From assembly GCA_002503285.1 (NCBI GenBank), contig DARI01000005.1, positions 16,590-80,589 on the forward strand: a DNA stretch of 64,000 nucleotides, in the 5' to 3' direction. Under the pieces are notes generated by a model that was not told where the DNA came from, did not search any database, and saw only the letters and a program-made list of their open reading frames with translations. Numbering within the stretch: position 1 is the stretch's first letter; each line of letters starts with the position of its first letter. Made by a program: the position numbers and the translations under genes. The stretch comes from Euryarchaeota archaeon UBA557 (GTDB lineage: Archaea > Thermoplasmatota > Poseidoniia > Poseidoniales > Thalassarchaeaceae). Positions 17,199 to 26,713 of the stretch are shown piece after piece.

Positions 17199-20054
17199 TT
17201 AACTAAATGCAATGGCAGGCTCCAAGGGGAATGCAACTTTGGCTTTTCCTGCAACATCTGGGCCCTCTCCTACAGAATATACTCTGACTAAATCTAGTTC
17301 CAATTCATTTGCAATAAATGAGTTATTTGATGATAAAAATTCTGATTCATCGAACATATTTAAAATGAGTTTTTTATCATCTTCGGACCATGTGAAAATT
17401 TTTCCTCTTTTCTTTTTACTGCCTACAGTTAAATTAGTCCATATTTTAAATATTTCACCTCTAATCTGTTCGTTTTTAAAAATTGGCAGTGATTTCAAAT
17501 AATCTATTCCTTTAGATTTGAAATCGAAATATTTAGATTGTAATACAATTGCTTCTCTTGCTAAATCATACATCCATTTTGGTGCTGTTTGTATTACCAT
17601 GGTTGTTATTTTTGAATCAGTATGACGTTTTGCAAGTCCTTTGACATTTCTTGAAGAATCAATTACCTTATGTAAATAATTTTCATATTCTAATACCATA
17701 TCTTTATTGATTTGTATTTTATTTTCAGGTAATTGAAATTCTGCTAGTAATTCTTTATGCCCCATCCTATGCCAAAACTCTTCAGCCAAATGTGGCGTTA
17801 TTGGGGCTAGCATTGGCAACCAACCTTCCAAAAATTGTAAAGCAGTTTGATAATTATTTCCTCCTCTTCGCCTATACCAATTCCAATCTGATAGCATTGT
17901 AAAATGACTTATCATAACTCCTTCACGTATGCTTACATTGGACATTACATTTTGCCAATTTTTTATATTTTTGCCTAATTTAGCTATAATCCAAGGATCC
18001 ATTTTATTAGGAGAATCTTGCATAGATAATGATGTATTTATTGCTTCCATAATTGATTTAATTTGTCTATGATTTGCTTCTAATACACTATCGGACCAGT
18101 CCATTCCAGCTTCTGGATTGGCACCAAATAGTATGAATAATCTAACAGTATCGGCCCCATATATGTTTACCATTTCACCCGGGCTAACAGTATTGCCAAG
18201 TGATTTGCTCATTTTTGCTGATCTTCTGGTCAATAAAATATTACAAGAAGGGCATTTCTGATCAAAAAGATCTACGTGGTAATCGACATTACATTCAGAA
18301 CAATACGGAGTTGGAGAATTTAACATTCCTTGGCAAACTAATCGACCAAATGGTTCATCAATAGAAATCATATTTGAATCACGTGTAATTTTAGTAAAAA
18401 ATCTTGCATAAAGTAAATGCATAACTGCATGCTCTATGCCTCCAATGTACAGGTCTATACCATCTTTCATCCAATAATCTACAGTTTCTTTCCTGAAAGG
18501 TGATTCGGTATTATTTGCATCACAATATCTCATAAAATACCATGAAGAATCATAGAATGTATCCATTGTATCTGTTTCTCTCTTAGCCATTTTGCCGCAA
18601 GACGGACATTTGACATTGATAAAATCATGATGATTGTCCAAGGGGTTACCGCTTTGAGTTTCATTAAAAATTACATCCAAGGGAAGTTCAATAGGAAGAT
18701 CAGAGTTTGCAACTGGGACAACTCCGCATAAATCACAATGTATCATAGGGATTGGAGTGCCCCAAAATCTCTGTCTTGATAGAAGCCAATCTTTCAATCT
18801 ATATTGGAATGTTCCTTTGCCTAAATTTATCTTTTCCAATTCGGATATGATAGCACTTTTTGCATCTTCGCCCATTAGGCCGTTAAATTTTTCAATTGAA
18901 GAATTGATCATTGGACCATATCCTTCAAATGCAGAATCTAAATTCGTATCAAGATTTTTGGCGTGTTCATCAACAAGGACATTTTTAATAGGTAGATTAT
19001 ATTTTTTGGCAAAATCAAAATCTCTCTGATCATGCCCTGGAACAGCCATTACTGCCCCAGTACCATAGGAAGCAACGACAAAATTTCCTGCATAAATTGG
19101 TATTTTTTCTTTACTGAGTGGATTAATTGCATATCCTCCCAAGAAAACTCCTTTTTTATCTTTTAACATATTAATACGCTCAAATTCAGACATTTTTGAG
19201 CATTCATCTCTTAATTTTTCCCAGCCGGCGTGCCAATCTGTATTTTTACATATTTCTTCACATAGCGGATGTTCAGGAGATAGAGTTACGAATGTCGAAC
19301 CAAAAATTGTATCTGGTCTTGTTGTAAAGACTTCTATTATAGAATTAGAACCAACGATGGAAAAGTCAATATTAACTCCTTTGGACCTTCCAATCCAATT
19401 GCGTTGCATTGATTTTACATTTTCAGGAAATACAATATTGTCAAGTTCATCAAGCAATTGATCAGAATAATCAGTCATCCTTAGGAACCATTGTGCCATA
19501 TCTTTCTGAATGACTTCTAGACCACATCTCCAACAACGATTATTCTTTACCTGCTCATTAGCTAATACTGTATCACAATCATTGCACCAATTAACTGGTG
19601 CAAATCTACGTTCGACCAAGCCTTTTTCATTTAGCATTAAAAAAATCTCTTGATTCCAACGATAATATTCGACATCTGAGGTCGTTAAAGACCGATTCCA
19701 GTCATATGAATAACCCATTCTTTCCTGATCAGCTCTAATACTTGCAATATTTCTATGAGTTACATTGTGAGGATGTCCTTGTTCTTTTTTTGCAGCATTC
19801 TCCGCAGGCATTCCAAACGAGTCATACCCCATTGGATATAGTACATTTTTCCCCATTAGCCTTTGAAATCTAGCCATTGAGTCCCCAATAGAGTAATTTC
19901 TAACGTGGCCCATATGCATATTACCTGAGGGATATGGAAACATTTCTAAACAGTAAAATTTTGGCTTTTTGGAATCTAATTTGGCTTCAAAAACTTTAGC
20001 TTTGGCCCATTCTTTTTGCCAATAAATTTCTGTTTCTTGAATATTATATTCCAT
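17199..20054 (-). CDS. leuS: Leucyl-tRNA synthetase, bacterial type
   Basis: Class I synthetase charging tRNA-Leu. It has the HIGH motif as HMGH in the FPYPSGNMHMGHVRNYS segment, the editing (CP1) domain with TTRPDTIFGSTFVTLSPEH and GTGAVMAVPGHDQRD, a WCNDCDTVLANEQV zinc/insert region and KMSKS in AKMSKSLGNTVSPGEM. The phrases YPMGYDSFGMPAENAA and TVLANEQV are typical of bacterial LeuRS, not of the archaeal/eukaryotic form, so the gene was probably acquired from bacteria. I place the start at ATG 20054 because GGAGGT lies seven to eight bases upstream; the frame continues to ATG 20078, which would add eight residues. A second CxxC pair (SCGK, YCSECN, CPSCN) marks further zinc knuckles. The nuclease gene follows 29 bases downstream. 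Confidence 0.95.
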   Translation of the reverse strand: MEYNIQETEIYWQKEWAKAKVFEAKLDSKKPKFYCLEMFPYPSGNMHMGHVRNYSIGDSMARFQRLMGKNVLYPMGYDSFGMPAENAAKKEQGHPHNVTHRNIASIRADQERMGYSYDWNRSLTTSDVEYYRWNQEIFLMLNEKGLVERRFAPVNWCNDCDTVLANEQVKNNRCWRCGLEVIQKDMAQWFLRMTDYSDQLLDELDNIVFPENVKSMQRNWIGRSKGVNIDFSIVGSNSIIEVFTTRPDTIFGSTFVTLSPEHPLCEEICKNTDWHAGWEKLRDECSKMSEFERINMLKDKKGVFLGGYAINPLSKEKIPIYAGNFVVASYGTGAVMAVPGHDQRDFDFAKKYNLPIKNVLVDEHAKNLDTNLDSAFEGYGPMINSSIEKFNGLMGEDAKSAIISELEKINLGKGTFQYRLKDWLLSRQRFWGTPIPMIHCDLCGVVPVANSDLPIELPLDVIFNETQSGNPLDNHHDFINVKCPSCGKMAKRETDTMDTFYDSSWYFMRYCDANNTESPFRKETVDYWMKDGIDLYIGGIEHAVMHLLYARFFTKITRDSNMISIDEPFGRLVCQGMLNSPTPYCSECNVDYHVDLFDQKCPSCNILLTRRSAKMSKSLGNTVSPGEMVNIYGADTVRLFILFGANPEAGMDWSDSVLEANHRQIKSIMEAINTSLSMQDSPNKMDPWIIAKLGKNIKNWQNVMSNVSIREGVMISHFTMLSDWNWYRRRGGNNYQTALQFLEGWLPMLAPITPHLAEEFWHRMGHKELLAEFQLPENKIQINKDMVLEYENYLHKVIDSSRNVKGLAKRHTDSKITTMVIQTAPKWMYDLAREAIVLQSKYFDFKSKGIDYLKSLPIFKNEQIRGEIFKIWTNLTVGSKKKRGKIFTWSEDDKKLILNMFDESEFLSSNNSFIANELELDLVRVYSVGEGPDVAGKAKVAFPLEPAIAFS

Positions 20055-20060
20055 CAAATT

Positions 20061-20066
20061 ACCTCC
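20061..20066 (-). promoter_or_regulatory. Ribosome binding site deciding the leuS start
   Basis: GGAGGT on the minus strand, followed by AATTTG and then ATG at 20054. The site lies inside the upstream open frame, so it argues for the internal ATG and against the ATG at 20078. Confidence 0.7.
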
Positions 20067-20246
20067 ATTAATGTCCAAAAGACTATTAAAAACCTCTTTT
20101 AATTAAAAAGCAAGCTGAATTTAAGGAATAAAAGACGGAAGAATAGAGTATTCGTTCCATATTAGTCGACCTATTATATCTGATTTGAAGTATACGCTTC
20201 TAAATATACCGTTAGACCTATCCATGACGGTCTGCTCGGAGTAAAT

Positions 20247-20972
20247 ATGCTGACAAAAGGCGAGTTTGCAATTGATATTCGAGATGATGGAGTTGAAGTA
20301 TGGATAACACAAATGGGAGATTTTATGAATATGAATACTGCATTTATAGATCGCGAGGCAAAAATAGCAGTAATTATTGATCCTTTTGATAGTAATCTTT
20401 GGATTTCAGAACTTAAAAAAATAGGTTTGGAACCTACTCATTTACTTTACACTCATACTCATCGCGATCATACTTGGGGTTATTCTGAGATGATAAATAA
20501 TTTTCCAGAAATACTTATTTTAGGTCATGAAGAAGCCAAAGTACCTGATTTATTAGATAATACATTATTTAATAATCAGTTATTTAATAAAATAGATTTT
20601 ACCACCACTTGGAATAATCCCCCAGATAGTATGATTGAGTGGAATGCTGGTAAAATAAATTTAAAAATTACTCATTCACCTGGGCACGCACCTGGACATC
20701 TTACATTTCATGGACATGGTGTTTATCATGCAGGAGACTTGCTTTTTACTGCACATTCCGGAAGAGTTGACCTTCCTGGTAGTGATCCAAATGCACAAAT
20801 TAATAGTCTAAAGTTTGCTAATGATTTACTAAATAGTCTACCCTCGGATTGGAGATTGGTCCCTGGCCATAGATACGAATGGATTGATGGCACTACACCT
20901 GATTGGGTAACCATAAAGGATGTTTTAGAACAAAATTATTCTTTAAAAGATGTACGAAGAGGAAATTTTTAA
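20247..20972 (+). CDS. Metallo-beta-lactamase-fold hydrolase (glyoxalase II-like)
   Basis: A 241-residue MBL-fold metallohydrolase. The metal motif THTHRDHTWG (about 70-79) provides His-x-His-x-Asp-His. Further ligands are HSPGHAPGH (about 147-155), the Asp in HAGDLLF (about 166-172) and VPGHRYEW (about 213-220). This set matches glyoxalase II and persulfide dioxygenase-like proteins that bind two metal ions. Substrate is not determined. It stands alone on the plus strand between leuS and the small gene at 20969, whose 3' end it overlaps by four bases. Confidence 0.85.
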   Translation: MLTKGEFAIDIRDDGVEVWITQMGDFMNMNTAFIDREAKIAVIIDPFDSNLWISELKKIGLEPTHLLYTHTHRDHTWGYSEMINNFPEILILGHEEAKVPDLLDNTLFNNQLFNKIDFTTTWNNPPDSMIEWNAGKINLKITHSPGHAPGHLTFHGHGVYHAGDLLFTAHSGRVDLPGSDPNAQINSLKFANDLLNSLPSDWRLVPGHRYEWIDGTTPDWVTIKDVLEQNYSLKDVRRGNF

Positions 20973-21469
20973 TTTATTTTATTTCTACGTAATAATTTTT
21001 TCATTATTGTACTTTCTTCTTCCAATTTATGTTCAGGGACTCCTTCGCGTATCTTCTTTAGTGCATTGATTGGTATCCATTCATCAGGAATCAACCTCCA
21101 TGGAGTTACATTAGCAAGAATTCCTAACAAAATATGGCTTCCGGGAATCATAAAAATCCGTAATGGTGGAACTATGATACTTAATTTCGCTAGATCTTCT
21201 TTGGCCTTTAGTTTATCATTTTTTGAAATTTTTCGACCTATGAGTAAATTTGCTAAAGTCATTGATGTATCCTTAAAATGTTCTGCTGAAATTTTAGATA
21301 TGTCCCATGCTTTCTCAATTGAAAGGCCCCATCCTTGTGGATTATTAGCAACTTCTAGTAGATCTTGTTTAGATTTTTCAGGTAATGTTTTGTAAGTAAT
21401 ATATGATCCTGAAATAATCATCGGTATCAATCTAAAAAAATATTTTATAAAATTAAATAATCTACCCAT
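20969..21469 (-). CDS. Small membrane-associated protein, weakly LETM1-like
   Basis: A 166-residue protein of unknown function. It opens with a hydrophobic segment (LIPMIISGSYITYK, about 15-28), continues with amphipathic helices, then has a segment LAKLSIIVPPLRIFMIPGS followed by HILLGILANVTPWRLIPDEW (about 94-132). The pattern of a hydrophobic stretch ending in a PxRLIP-type motif recalls the core of LETM1-like proteins. The resemblance is weak and the protein is much shorter, so I treat it as a lead only. The C-terminus is basic (KKLLRRNKIN). It starts four bases after the aceE stop, so the two are probably co-transcribed. Confidence 0.55.
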   Translation of the reverse strand: MGRLFNFIKYFFRLIPMIISGSYITYKTLPEKSKQDLLEVANNPQGWGLSIEKAWDISKISAEHFKDTSMTLANLLIGRKISKNDKLKAKEDLAKLSIIVPPLRIFMIPGSHILLGILANVTPWRLIPDEWIPINALKKIREGVPEHKLEEESTIMKKLLRRNKIN

Positions 21470-21473
21470 TAAA

Positions 21474-24134
21474 TCACTTTGTTTTATCTATTATATTAGT
21501 TTTAATATTTAGAATTTTTATCGCATTTTCTACACTACCAGGTGGTAATTTTTCATCATTTTCTAATGCTGAAATAGCACCTAAAACAATATTATTAGTA
21601 TCAATCTCAAAAAATTCTCGTAAAGATTCTCTAGTATCTGAGCGACCGTAACCATCTGTCCCTAAAACAATAAAATGGCCACCTACCCATCGCTGAATCA
21701 TTTCGGGCACTGCAGATATATGATCTGAGACCGCTACGGTTGGTGTTTTATCTCCAAAGCAATTCTTAACATAGGGAATTGTTTTTTCTTGGGGATTTAA
21801 TCTATTATTCCGGGATGCTAATAATCCCTCTCTGCGTAGCTCGCCGTATGAAGTAATAGACCATAGTTCAGAATCAATATTAAATTTAGAGTTTAGAATT
21901 TCATGTGCCTGTTTAGCATATTTTAATATTGGACCAGACCCAAGTATTCTCACTCTTGGATTATCATTATTTTTTCCTTCTATTAATTTATAACCTCCTT
22001 TGATAATTTTTTCATCTATGCCATCTGGTTTTGGAGGTTGCTGTTGATTTTCATTATAGATCATTATGTAATGAAATACGTCTAGTTCTTGGCCCCACAT
22101 TTCATTCATACCATGTTTTATTATTGTGGCTAATTCGTACGCATATGCAGGATCCCAGGCCCTACAAGATGGCACAGTGGATGCGATGAGTAAACTATGG
22201 CCATCTTGATGTTGTAATCCTTCGCCATTTAGTGTTGTACGACCTGCTGTAGCACCCATCAAGAAGCCACGTGCCCTAGCATCTGCTGCACTCCATATTT
22301 GGTCTGCGACGCGTTGAAATCCGAACATAGAATAAAATGTATAAAATGGCATAGTTGGAGTATTTGCATGAGAATATGACGTCGCGCTTGCTATCCAAGA
22401 TGCCATGGCATTAGCTTCGGATATTCCTTCTTCTAATATTTGCCCACTTTCTGATTCTTTGTAGTTAAGTAACATTTTATGATCTACAGGAGTATATTTT
22501 TGACCTTGGCTAGAAAATATTCCAAATTCACTAAAAAGTGGATCCATCCCAAATGTTCTTCCTTCATCTGGAATTATAGGGACAATCTTTTCTCCAACAT
22601 TAGATTTCATTATTTTCCTTAATAAACGAACAAAGGCCATTGTAGTAGATACTTTTTGTCCGTTTGGCGTACCTTTATTAAAATCAGAATATACTTCTGA
22701 ATTTGGTAAATTTATCTCAATCTTACATGGTTTTCTGGAGGGAAGAAAGCCTCCTAATTTTTCTCTCTGATTTATTAGATATTCAAATTCTTTTGAGTCT
22801 GAATCAAAATCACTAAATGGATTTTTTTCTAAATTTGAATCCTTAACTGAAATTTCTAGCCTATCTCTGTAGGCCTTTAAATCTCCAATGTTCATTTTTT
22901 TCTTTTGGTGAGTTGAATTTCGTCCTTCGAAGGAGTCAATTCCCCAGCCTTTGACAGTGTGAGCAAGTATAACTGCGGGGCCTTCTGCTGATTCAGCAGC
23001 TTTGAATGCAGAGTATACCTTGATTGGATCATGTCCGCCTCTTGTTAAACCTAATATTTCATCATCTGAAAGAGATTTACCGATTTTCTCTAAAGCCACA
23101 TTACTCGAAAAGAACTCTGAACGGAATAAAGCAGGCTCCAACGTACTCATTCTCTGCCAATCTCCATCATTTATTTCTTCCATTCTTGCCAATACAATTC
23201 CCTTGGATTTTGCCATCATTAGACGATCCCAGCCCGAACTCCATAGTACTTTGATTACAGTCCAACCTGCCCCTCTGTAAAGTCCTTCGAATTCTTGGAT
23301 AACTTTTGAATTTCCTCTAACTGGCCCGTCTAATCTCTGTAAATTACAATTTATTATTACTATTAAATTATCTAGATTTTCCCTTCCTGCAACTGCTATA
23401 GATGCAATAGATTCTGGCTCATCCATTTCACCATCGCCTAAAAATGCAAATACTCGACTTTCGGATGTGTCGGCTAGGCCCCTCATATGCAGATATTTCC
23501 AAAATCTGGCTTGCATTACAGCAGCTAAAGGCCCTAGACCCATAGAAACAGTAGGATATTCCCAGAAATCTTTCATTAGCCTTGGATGAGGATAAGAGGA
23601 TAATCCATCTTTAAATGCTTCTTGTCGAAAATTAGTTAGTTGTTCTTTTGAAATTCTTCCTTCTAAAAATGCTCTAGCATATATTCCTGGGCTGCAATGG
23701 CCTTGGATATACAACGCATCGCCAATTCCATTATTTTCTTTACCTCTAAATATATGATTGAAACCTACTTCATAAAGAGTTGCGCTAGATGAGTATGAGG
23801 ATATGTGTCCTCCTATTCCATCTATTCTCCTATTTGCATCCGAAACTATTAATGCGGCATTCCATAATATTAGATTTTGAATTTTATTTTCAGATTTTAA
23901 ATCCCCAGGGTACGGTAGTTGTTGATTTAATTGAATTGTATTCAGATAAGGAGTTCTGGATACTCGATTAATTGGTATGGATAGATATTTAGCCTCTATC
24001 ATTAATTCATGTAATAACATCCTTGCACGTTCTAGCCCATGATTATCTACAACTGAGCGAAGTGACTCTAACCATTCATCAGTTTCATCAGAGTCCTCAT
24101 CTGGTAAATTTTGATGTGGTCTGAAATTTGACAA
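21474..24134 (-). CDS. aceE: Pyruvate dehydrogenase E1, homodimeric (AceE type)
   Basis: Thiamine diphosphate-dependent E1 that decarboxylates pyruvate and acetylates a lipoyl-E2. At 886 residues it is the single-chain bacterial type, not the alpha/beta type. The TPP motif is intact: FLGDGEMDEPES (about 229-240) with NCN in IVIINCNLQRLDGPVRGN (about 260-277). Other family segments are YIQGHCSPGIYARAFLEG, TVKGWGIDSFEGRN, IIPDEGRTFGMDPLF and GATAGRTTLNGEGLQHQDGHS. The start is TTG 24134, supported by GGTGA at 24139-24143 four bases upstream. No E2, E3 or lipoylation gene is in the window. The small gene at 20969 follows at four bases. Confidence 0.95.
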   Translation of the reverse strand: MSNFRPHQNLPDEDSDETDEWLESLRSVVDNHGLERARMLLHELMIEAKYLSIPINRVSRTPYLNTIQLNQQLPYPGDLKSENKIQNLILWNAALIVSDANRRIDGIGGHISSYSSSATLYEVGFNHIFRGKENNGIGDALYIQGHCSPGIYARAFLEGRISKEQLTNFRQEAFKDGLSSYPHPRLMKDFWEYPTVSMGLGPLAAVMQARFWKYLHMRGLADTSESRVFAFLGDGEMDEPESIASIAVAGRENLDNLIVIINCNLQRLDGPVRGNSKVIQEFEGLYRGAGWTVIKVLWSSGWDRLMMAKSKGIVLARMEEINDGDWQRMSTLEPALFRSEFFSSNVALEKIGKSLSDDEILGLTRGGHDPIKVYSAFKAAESAEGPAVILAHTVKGWGIDSFEGRNSTHQKKKMNIGDLKAYRDRLEISVKDSNLEKNPFSDFDSDSKEFEYLINQREKLGGFLPSRKPCKIEINLPNSEVYSDFNKGTPNGQKVSTTMAFVRLLRKIMKSNVGEKIVPIIPDEGRTFGMDPLFSEFGIFSSQGQKYTPVDHKMLLNYKESESGQILEEGISEANAMASWIASATSYSHANTPTMPFYTFYSMFGFQRVADQIWSAADARARGFLMGATAGRTTLNGEGLQHQDGHSLLIASTVPSCRAWDPAYAYELATIIKHGMNEMWGQELDVFHYIMIYNENQQQPPKPDGIDEKIIKGGYKLIEGKNNDNPRVRILGSGPILKYAKQAHEILNSKFNIDSELWSITSYGELRREGLLASRNNRLNPQEKTIPYVKNCFGDKTPTVAVSDHISAVPEMIQRWVGGHFIVLGTDGYGRSDTRESLREFFEIDTNNIVLGAISALENDEKLPPGSVENAIKILNIKTNIIDKTK

Positions 24135-24218
24135 TGTATCACCTTCGGGAACTTATTATGTGCCACGGGTGGAATCTTAGATTTCAACTGTTAGATTAAT
24201 TACCTATACAAATAGTAA

Positions 24219-24812
24219 TTATATCTCAACTAAATAACATTCATGCATGGTTCGTAATCCAGAAATAGTTATTGCTGCGTCTCCCTCAATATGTCGTTTA
24301 CCATTCCAATCATTTACTATTCGAAAAACTGTACTTCTGCCTGGAATATTATTTGGGTCGACTTTTAATTCTATAAAAACCGGTTTTTTTTCTTTAATCC
24401 AATCTAATGCTGCATCAACGGACATTCTTGCAATTCCGCGTTGTTGTTCTGAGCTACGAACCCAATAGCCAAGATTCCAAACAGCCTTGTCCGAGCGAGT
24501 AATGCGATCAAATCCTATTAATCCAAGAACAAAATTATCCCATGCACGTATGATAACCCAATGATGTAAGATACCTTTTCTACCTTTTTCTTCTGTTTCA
24601 TTAATAAAATTAGAAATCTGTGAATATAATGGTTTTTCAGATACTATCCATGGCATAGCCCAACTGACTTCTGGCCATGTTTCTTCGAATGCTTCTATCA
24701 AGTCTGAAAGATATTCTTGTGTTGCAGGTCGTAAAATTAAATTATCGTTTACCCTTATTGAAGATGTAGTTCTAGGCATACTAATTAAGACGGCTGTGTC
24801 GATGTACATCAT
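24219..24812 (-). CDS. GNAT-family N-acetyltransferase (RimJ/RimL-like)
   Basis: A 197-residue acetyltransferase. It shows the GNAT order: N-terminal LRPATQEYLSDLIEAFEETWPE, the beta4 strand with VLGLIGFDRI, and the acetyl-CoA loop RSSEQQRGIARMSVDAALDW (Q/RxxGxA-type). ELKVDPNNIPGRSTVFRIV corresponds to the RimJ/RimL ending with N-x-x-S. Target may be a ribosomal protein N-terminus or a small molecule; this cannot be told. The start is unclear: ATG 24812, 24809 and 24779 (MPRTTSS) all lack a good ribosome site, and a TATA-like ATATACA sits near 24830. It lies 21 bases after the gene at 24834 on the same strand. Confidence 0.8.
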   Translation of the reverse strand: MMYIDTAVLISMPRTTSSIRVNDNLILRPATQEYLSDLIEAFEETWPEVSWAMPWIVSEKPLYSQISNFINETEEKGRKGILHHWVIIRAWDNFVLGLIGFDRITRSDKAVWNLGYWVRSSEQQRGIARMSVDAALDWIKEKKPVFIELKVDPNNIPGRSTVFRIVNDWNGKRHIEGDAAITISGLRTMHECYLVEI

Positions 24813-24833
24813 ATCTATGTAGAAATTTGTATA

Positions 24834-25979
24834 TTATGGCCGTAACTTTTGTTTTGCTTGTATTACGTTTGGATCATTGGGTAGATCTTTAGAGGCAAGA
24901 GTTATCATTTTATCTACAGCATTTCTTCTTCCTATAGTATCTAAAAGTTTGCCTATTGGATACATTAAATTAGTTTGATTGCCTAAATGAGGCCCTACAT
25001 CATCAATTATAACAGTGGCTTGTGCAATATTTTTATCTATAGCTGCTCTCATTGCTGATAAAACCTGGCCTTTAAGTTCTGAAAACATCCACTCATCTTG
25101 TTGCTTCCAAGGCCAATATGATATTTTATTATCTATTGTATTAGAAAATATTGGATTTTCATTAATTGATGAAATCACTGGTGCTGAAGGTAGTGTAATT
25201 ATTTCATCTTCGGCATTATTATCTTCTTTTTCTATAAGAATATTTTCAGATTTTATAAATGGAGGTAGGTCCAATGGTGCGGATGGAATGATAGAAAAAT
25301 TGTTAACTGAATCTATCTCATCAACTATTTCCACCTCATTATTCTCATCATTAAAGAACGCTTCCTCATATTCATCAACGTCGCCATCGCCATCAAAATC
25401 TGCAGCTTCAAGAATTGTAAGTTCACTAATTTCTTCAGTTATTTGATCGGCAGATATTATCTGTACATTATCCGGAGTTCCAGAAGTTGGTTTAATTAGT
25501 TCAACTGGTGTATACTCAACTTCTTCAATTATCTCAGGTTGTTCTACAGGAATTTCGAACTTGACAGATATTGATGGAGCATCATCAGGGCTTAATTGAT
25601 AATCTTCTTGTTGTTCATGTTGTTTAGGCATTTCAATAGTACCTTTTGTCATGGCGAAACTTGGCTTGCTACTCAAGAATACTTCTTCTTCTTCGGTATA
25701 TTGATTTACATCCACCGTAACATCATCCATTTTGAATGTAGCTTTGGACCAATCTATTATTTCATCTTCTTTCTCAACATCAAATTCATCCATTAGTTGA
25801 TCAAATAAAGAATTTTTTTCAGATTCTTCAATATTAGATATTTGTTCGTGACTAGGTTTATTCAATTGATAAGAGCAGGATTTACATGTTTCTGCTTTCT
25901 CAGGGTTTTTGTGTTGACATAAGGGACATACTGTTTCACTAGTATTGTCTTTTTTCCAATTTTTAAACCGGTCCCACAT
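24834..25979 (-). CDS. Zinc-ribbon protein with acidic linker and EF-hand-like loop
   Basis: A 381-residue protein I cannot assign to a known function. Residues about 18-36 form a zinc ribbon (CPLCQHKNPEKAETCKSC). A long Glu/Asp-rich, low-complexity region follows (about 45-290), probably disordered. Inside it, DFDGDGDVDEYE (about 195-206) fits all ligand positions of an EF-hand calcium loop (D1, D3, D5, D9, E12, Gly 6, Val 8). The last 100 residues are predicted helical, with WPWKQQDEWMFSELKG and a helix-turn-helix-rich tail (DKMITLASKDLPNDPNVIQAKQ has a TPR-like look). There is no signal peptide. It heads a two-gene minus-strand unit with the GNAT and is divergent from the RDD gene. Confidence 0.65.
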   Translation of the reverse strand: MWDRFKNWKKDNTSETVCPLCQHKNPEKAETCKSCSYQLNKPSHEQISNIEESEKNSLFDQLMDEFDVEKEDEIIDWSKATFKMDDVTVDVNQYTEEEEVFLSSKPSFAMTKGTIEMPKQHEQQEDYQLSPDDAPSISVKFEIPVEQPEIIEEVEYTPVELIKPTSGTPDNVQIISADQITEEISELTILEAADFDGDGDVDEYEEAFFNDENNEVEIVDEIDSVNNFSIIPSAPLDLPPFIKSENILIEKEDNNAEDEIITLPSAPVISSINENPIFSNTIDNKISYWPWKQQDEWMFSELKGQVLSAMRAAIDKNIAQATVIIDDVGPHLGNQTNLMYPIGKLLDTIGRRNAVDKMITLASKDLPNDPNVIQAKQKLRP

Positions 25980-26129
25980 ACTACCACTCCCCCCCTAACA
26001 CTCACCGTCGCTGAAACATTGCGTATAATTATCACGGGATTATGATACTATAATTTCTTTAAATTTGTTTAAATCTATAATGCATAACATTGAGGATGAG
26101 GACACCTTGGCATCAATAGGAGATGTGTT

Positions 26130-26705
26130 ATGAGCAATCATGAAAACCCAATATCACTCAATTCAGGTAAGGGAAATTTAGCGAAAGCCATAGTTTCACA
26201 GAAAGAAGGCCATTGGAGCGTGCCAGAAGGAACCATATTAGCATCAAGAGTTGATAGGTTAGCAGCATTCGTATTAGATGTAGTAGTAATAATGACAATC
26301 CTTTTATTTATCACAAAGGGAAAAATTTTCTATGTATGGAATATTAGTATGTGGCTTTCGACTGATATTCATTATTCTATTATGATGGCTTTTGTTATTT
26401 TTGGTGGCCATTGGCTGTATTGGAGATATTCAGGAATTTACCTATCTAGATCTTTGGGGCAGAAGTTATTTGGATTAGCAATTGTTGCTGATGATGGTTC
26501 TGAAATGACAAGTGAAATGTGGGATAAAAGAGTGCAAAATAAACTAATATATCTTATTCCAGTAATTGGGTTGTATAAAGGAGTATATGATTTAGCCAGT
26601 ATCGCACACCGGCATACACATCAATCAAATATCGATTTAAAAGTCAATAGCATCGTTGTAAAGGCATACTCATTACCGCCATTTAATCGTAAACACATCA
26701 AATAG
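26130..26705 (+). CDS. RDD-family membrane protein
   Basis: A 191-residue integral membrane protein with a soluble N-terminus (about 1-42) and about three hydrophobic spans (near 47-67, 78-100 and 140-158). ASRVDRLAAFVLD (about 43-55) supplies the Arg and two Asp that name the RDD family, and RSLGQKLFGLAIV (about 109-121) matches the family's second conserved block. Function is unknown for most members; some take part in ion transport. GGAGAT lies five bases before ATG 26130. The Sua5 gene follows after eight bases, so RDD-Sua5-MetAP form a likely operon. Confidence 0.8.
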   Translation: MSNHENPISLNSGKGNLAKAIVSQKEGHWSVPEGTILASRVDRLAAFVLDVVVIMTILLFITKGKIFYVWNISMWLSTDIHYSIMMAFVIFGGHWLYWRYSGIYLSRSLGQKLFGLAIVADDGSEMTSEMWDKRVQNKLIYLIPVIGLYKGVYDLASIAHRHTHQSNIDLKVNSIVVKAYSLPPFNRKHIK

Positions 26706-26713
26706 GTGAACTT

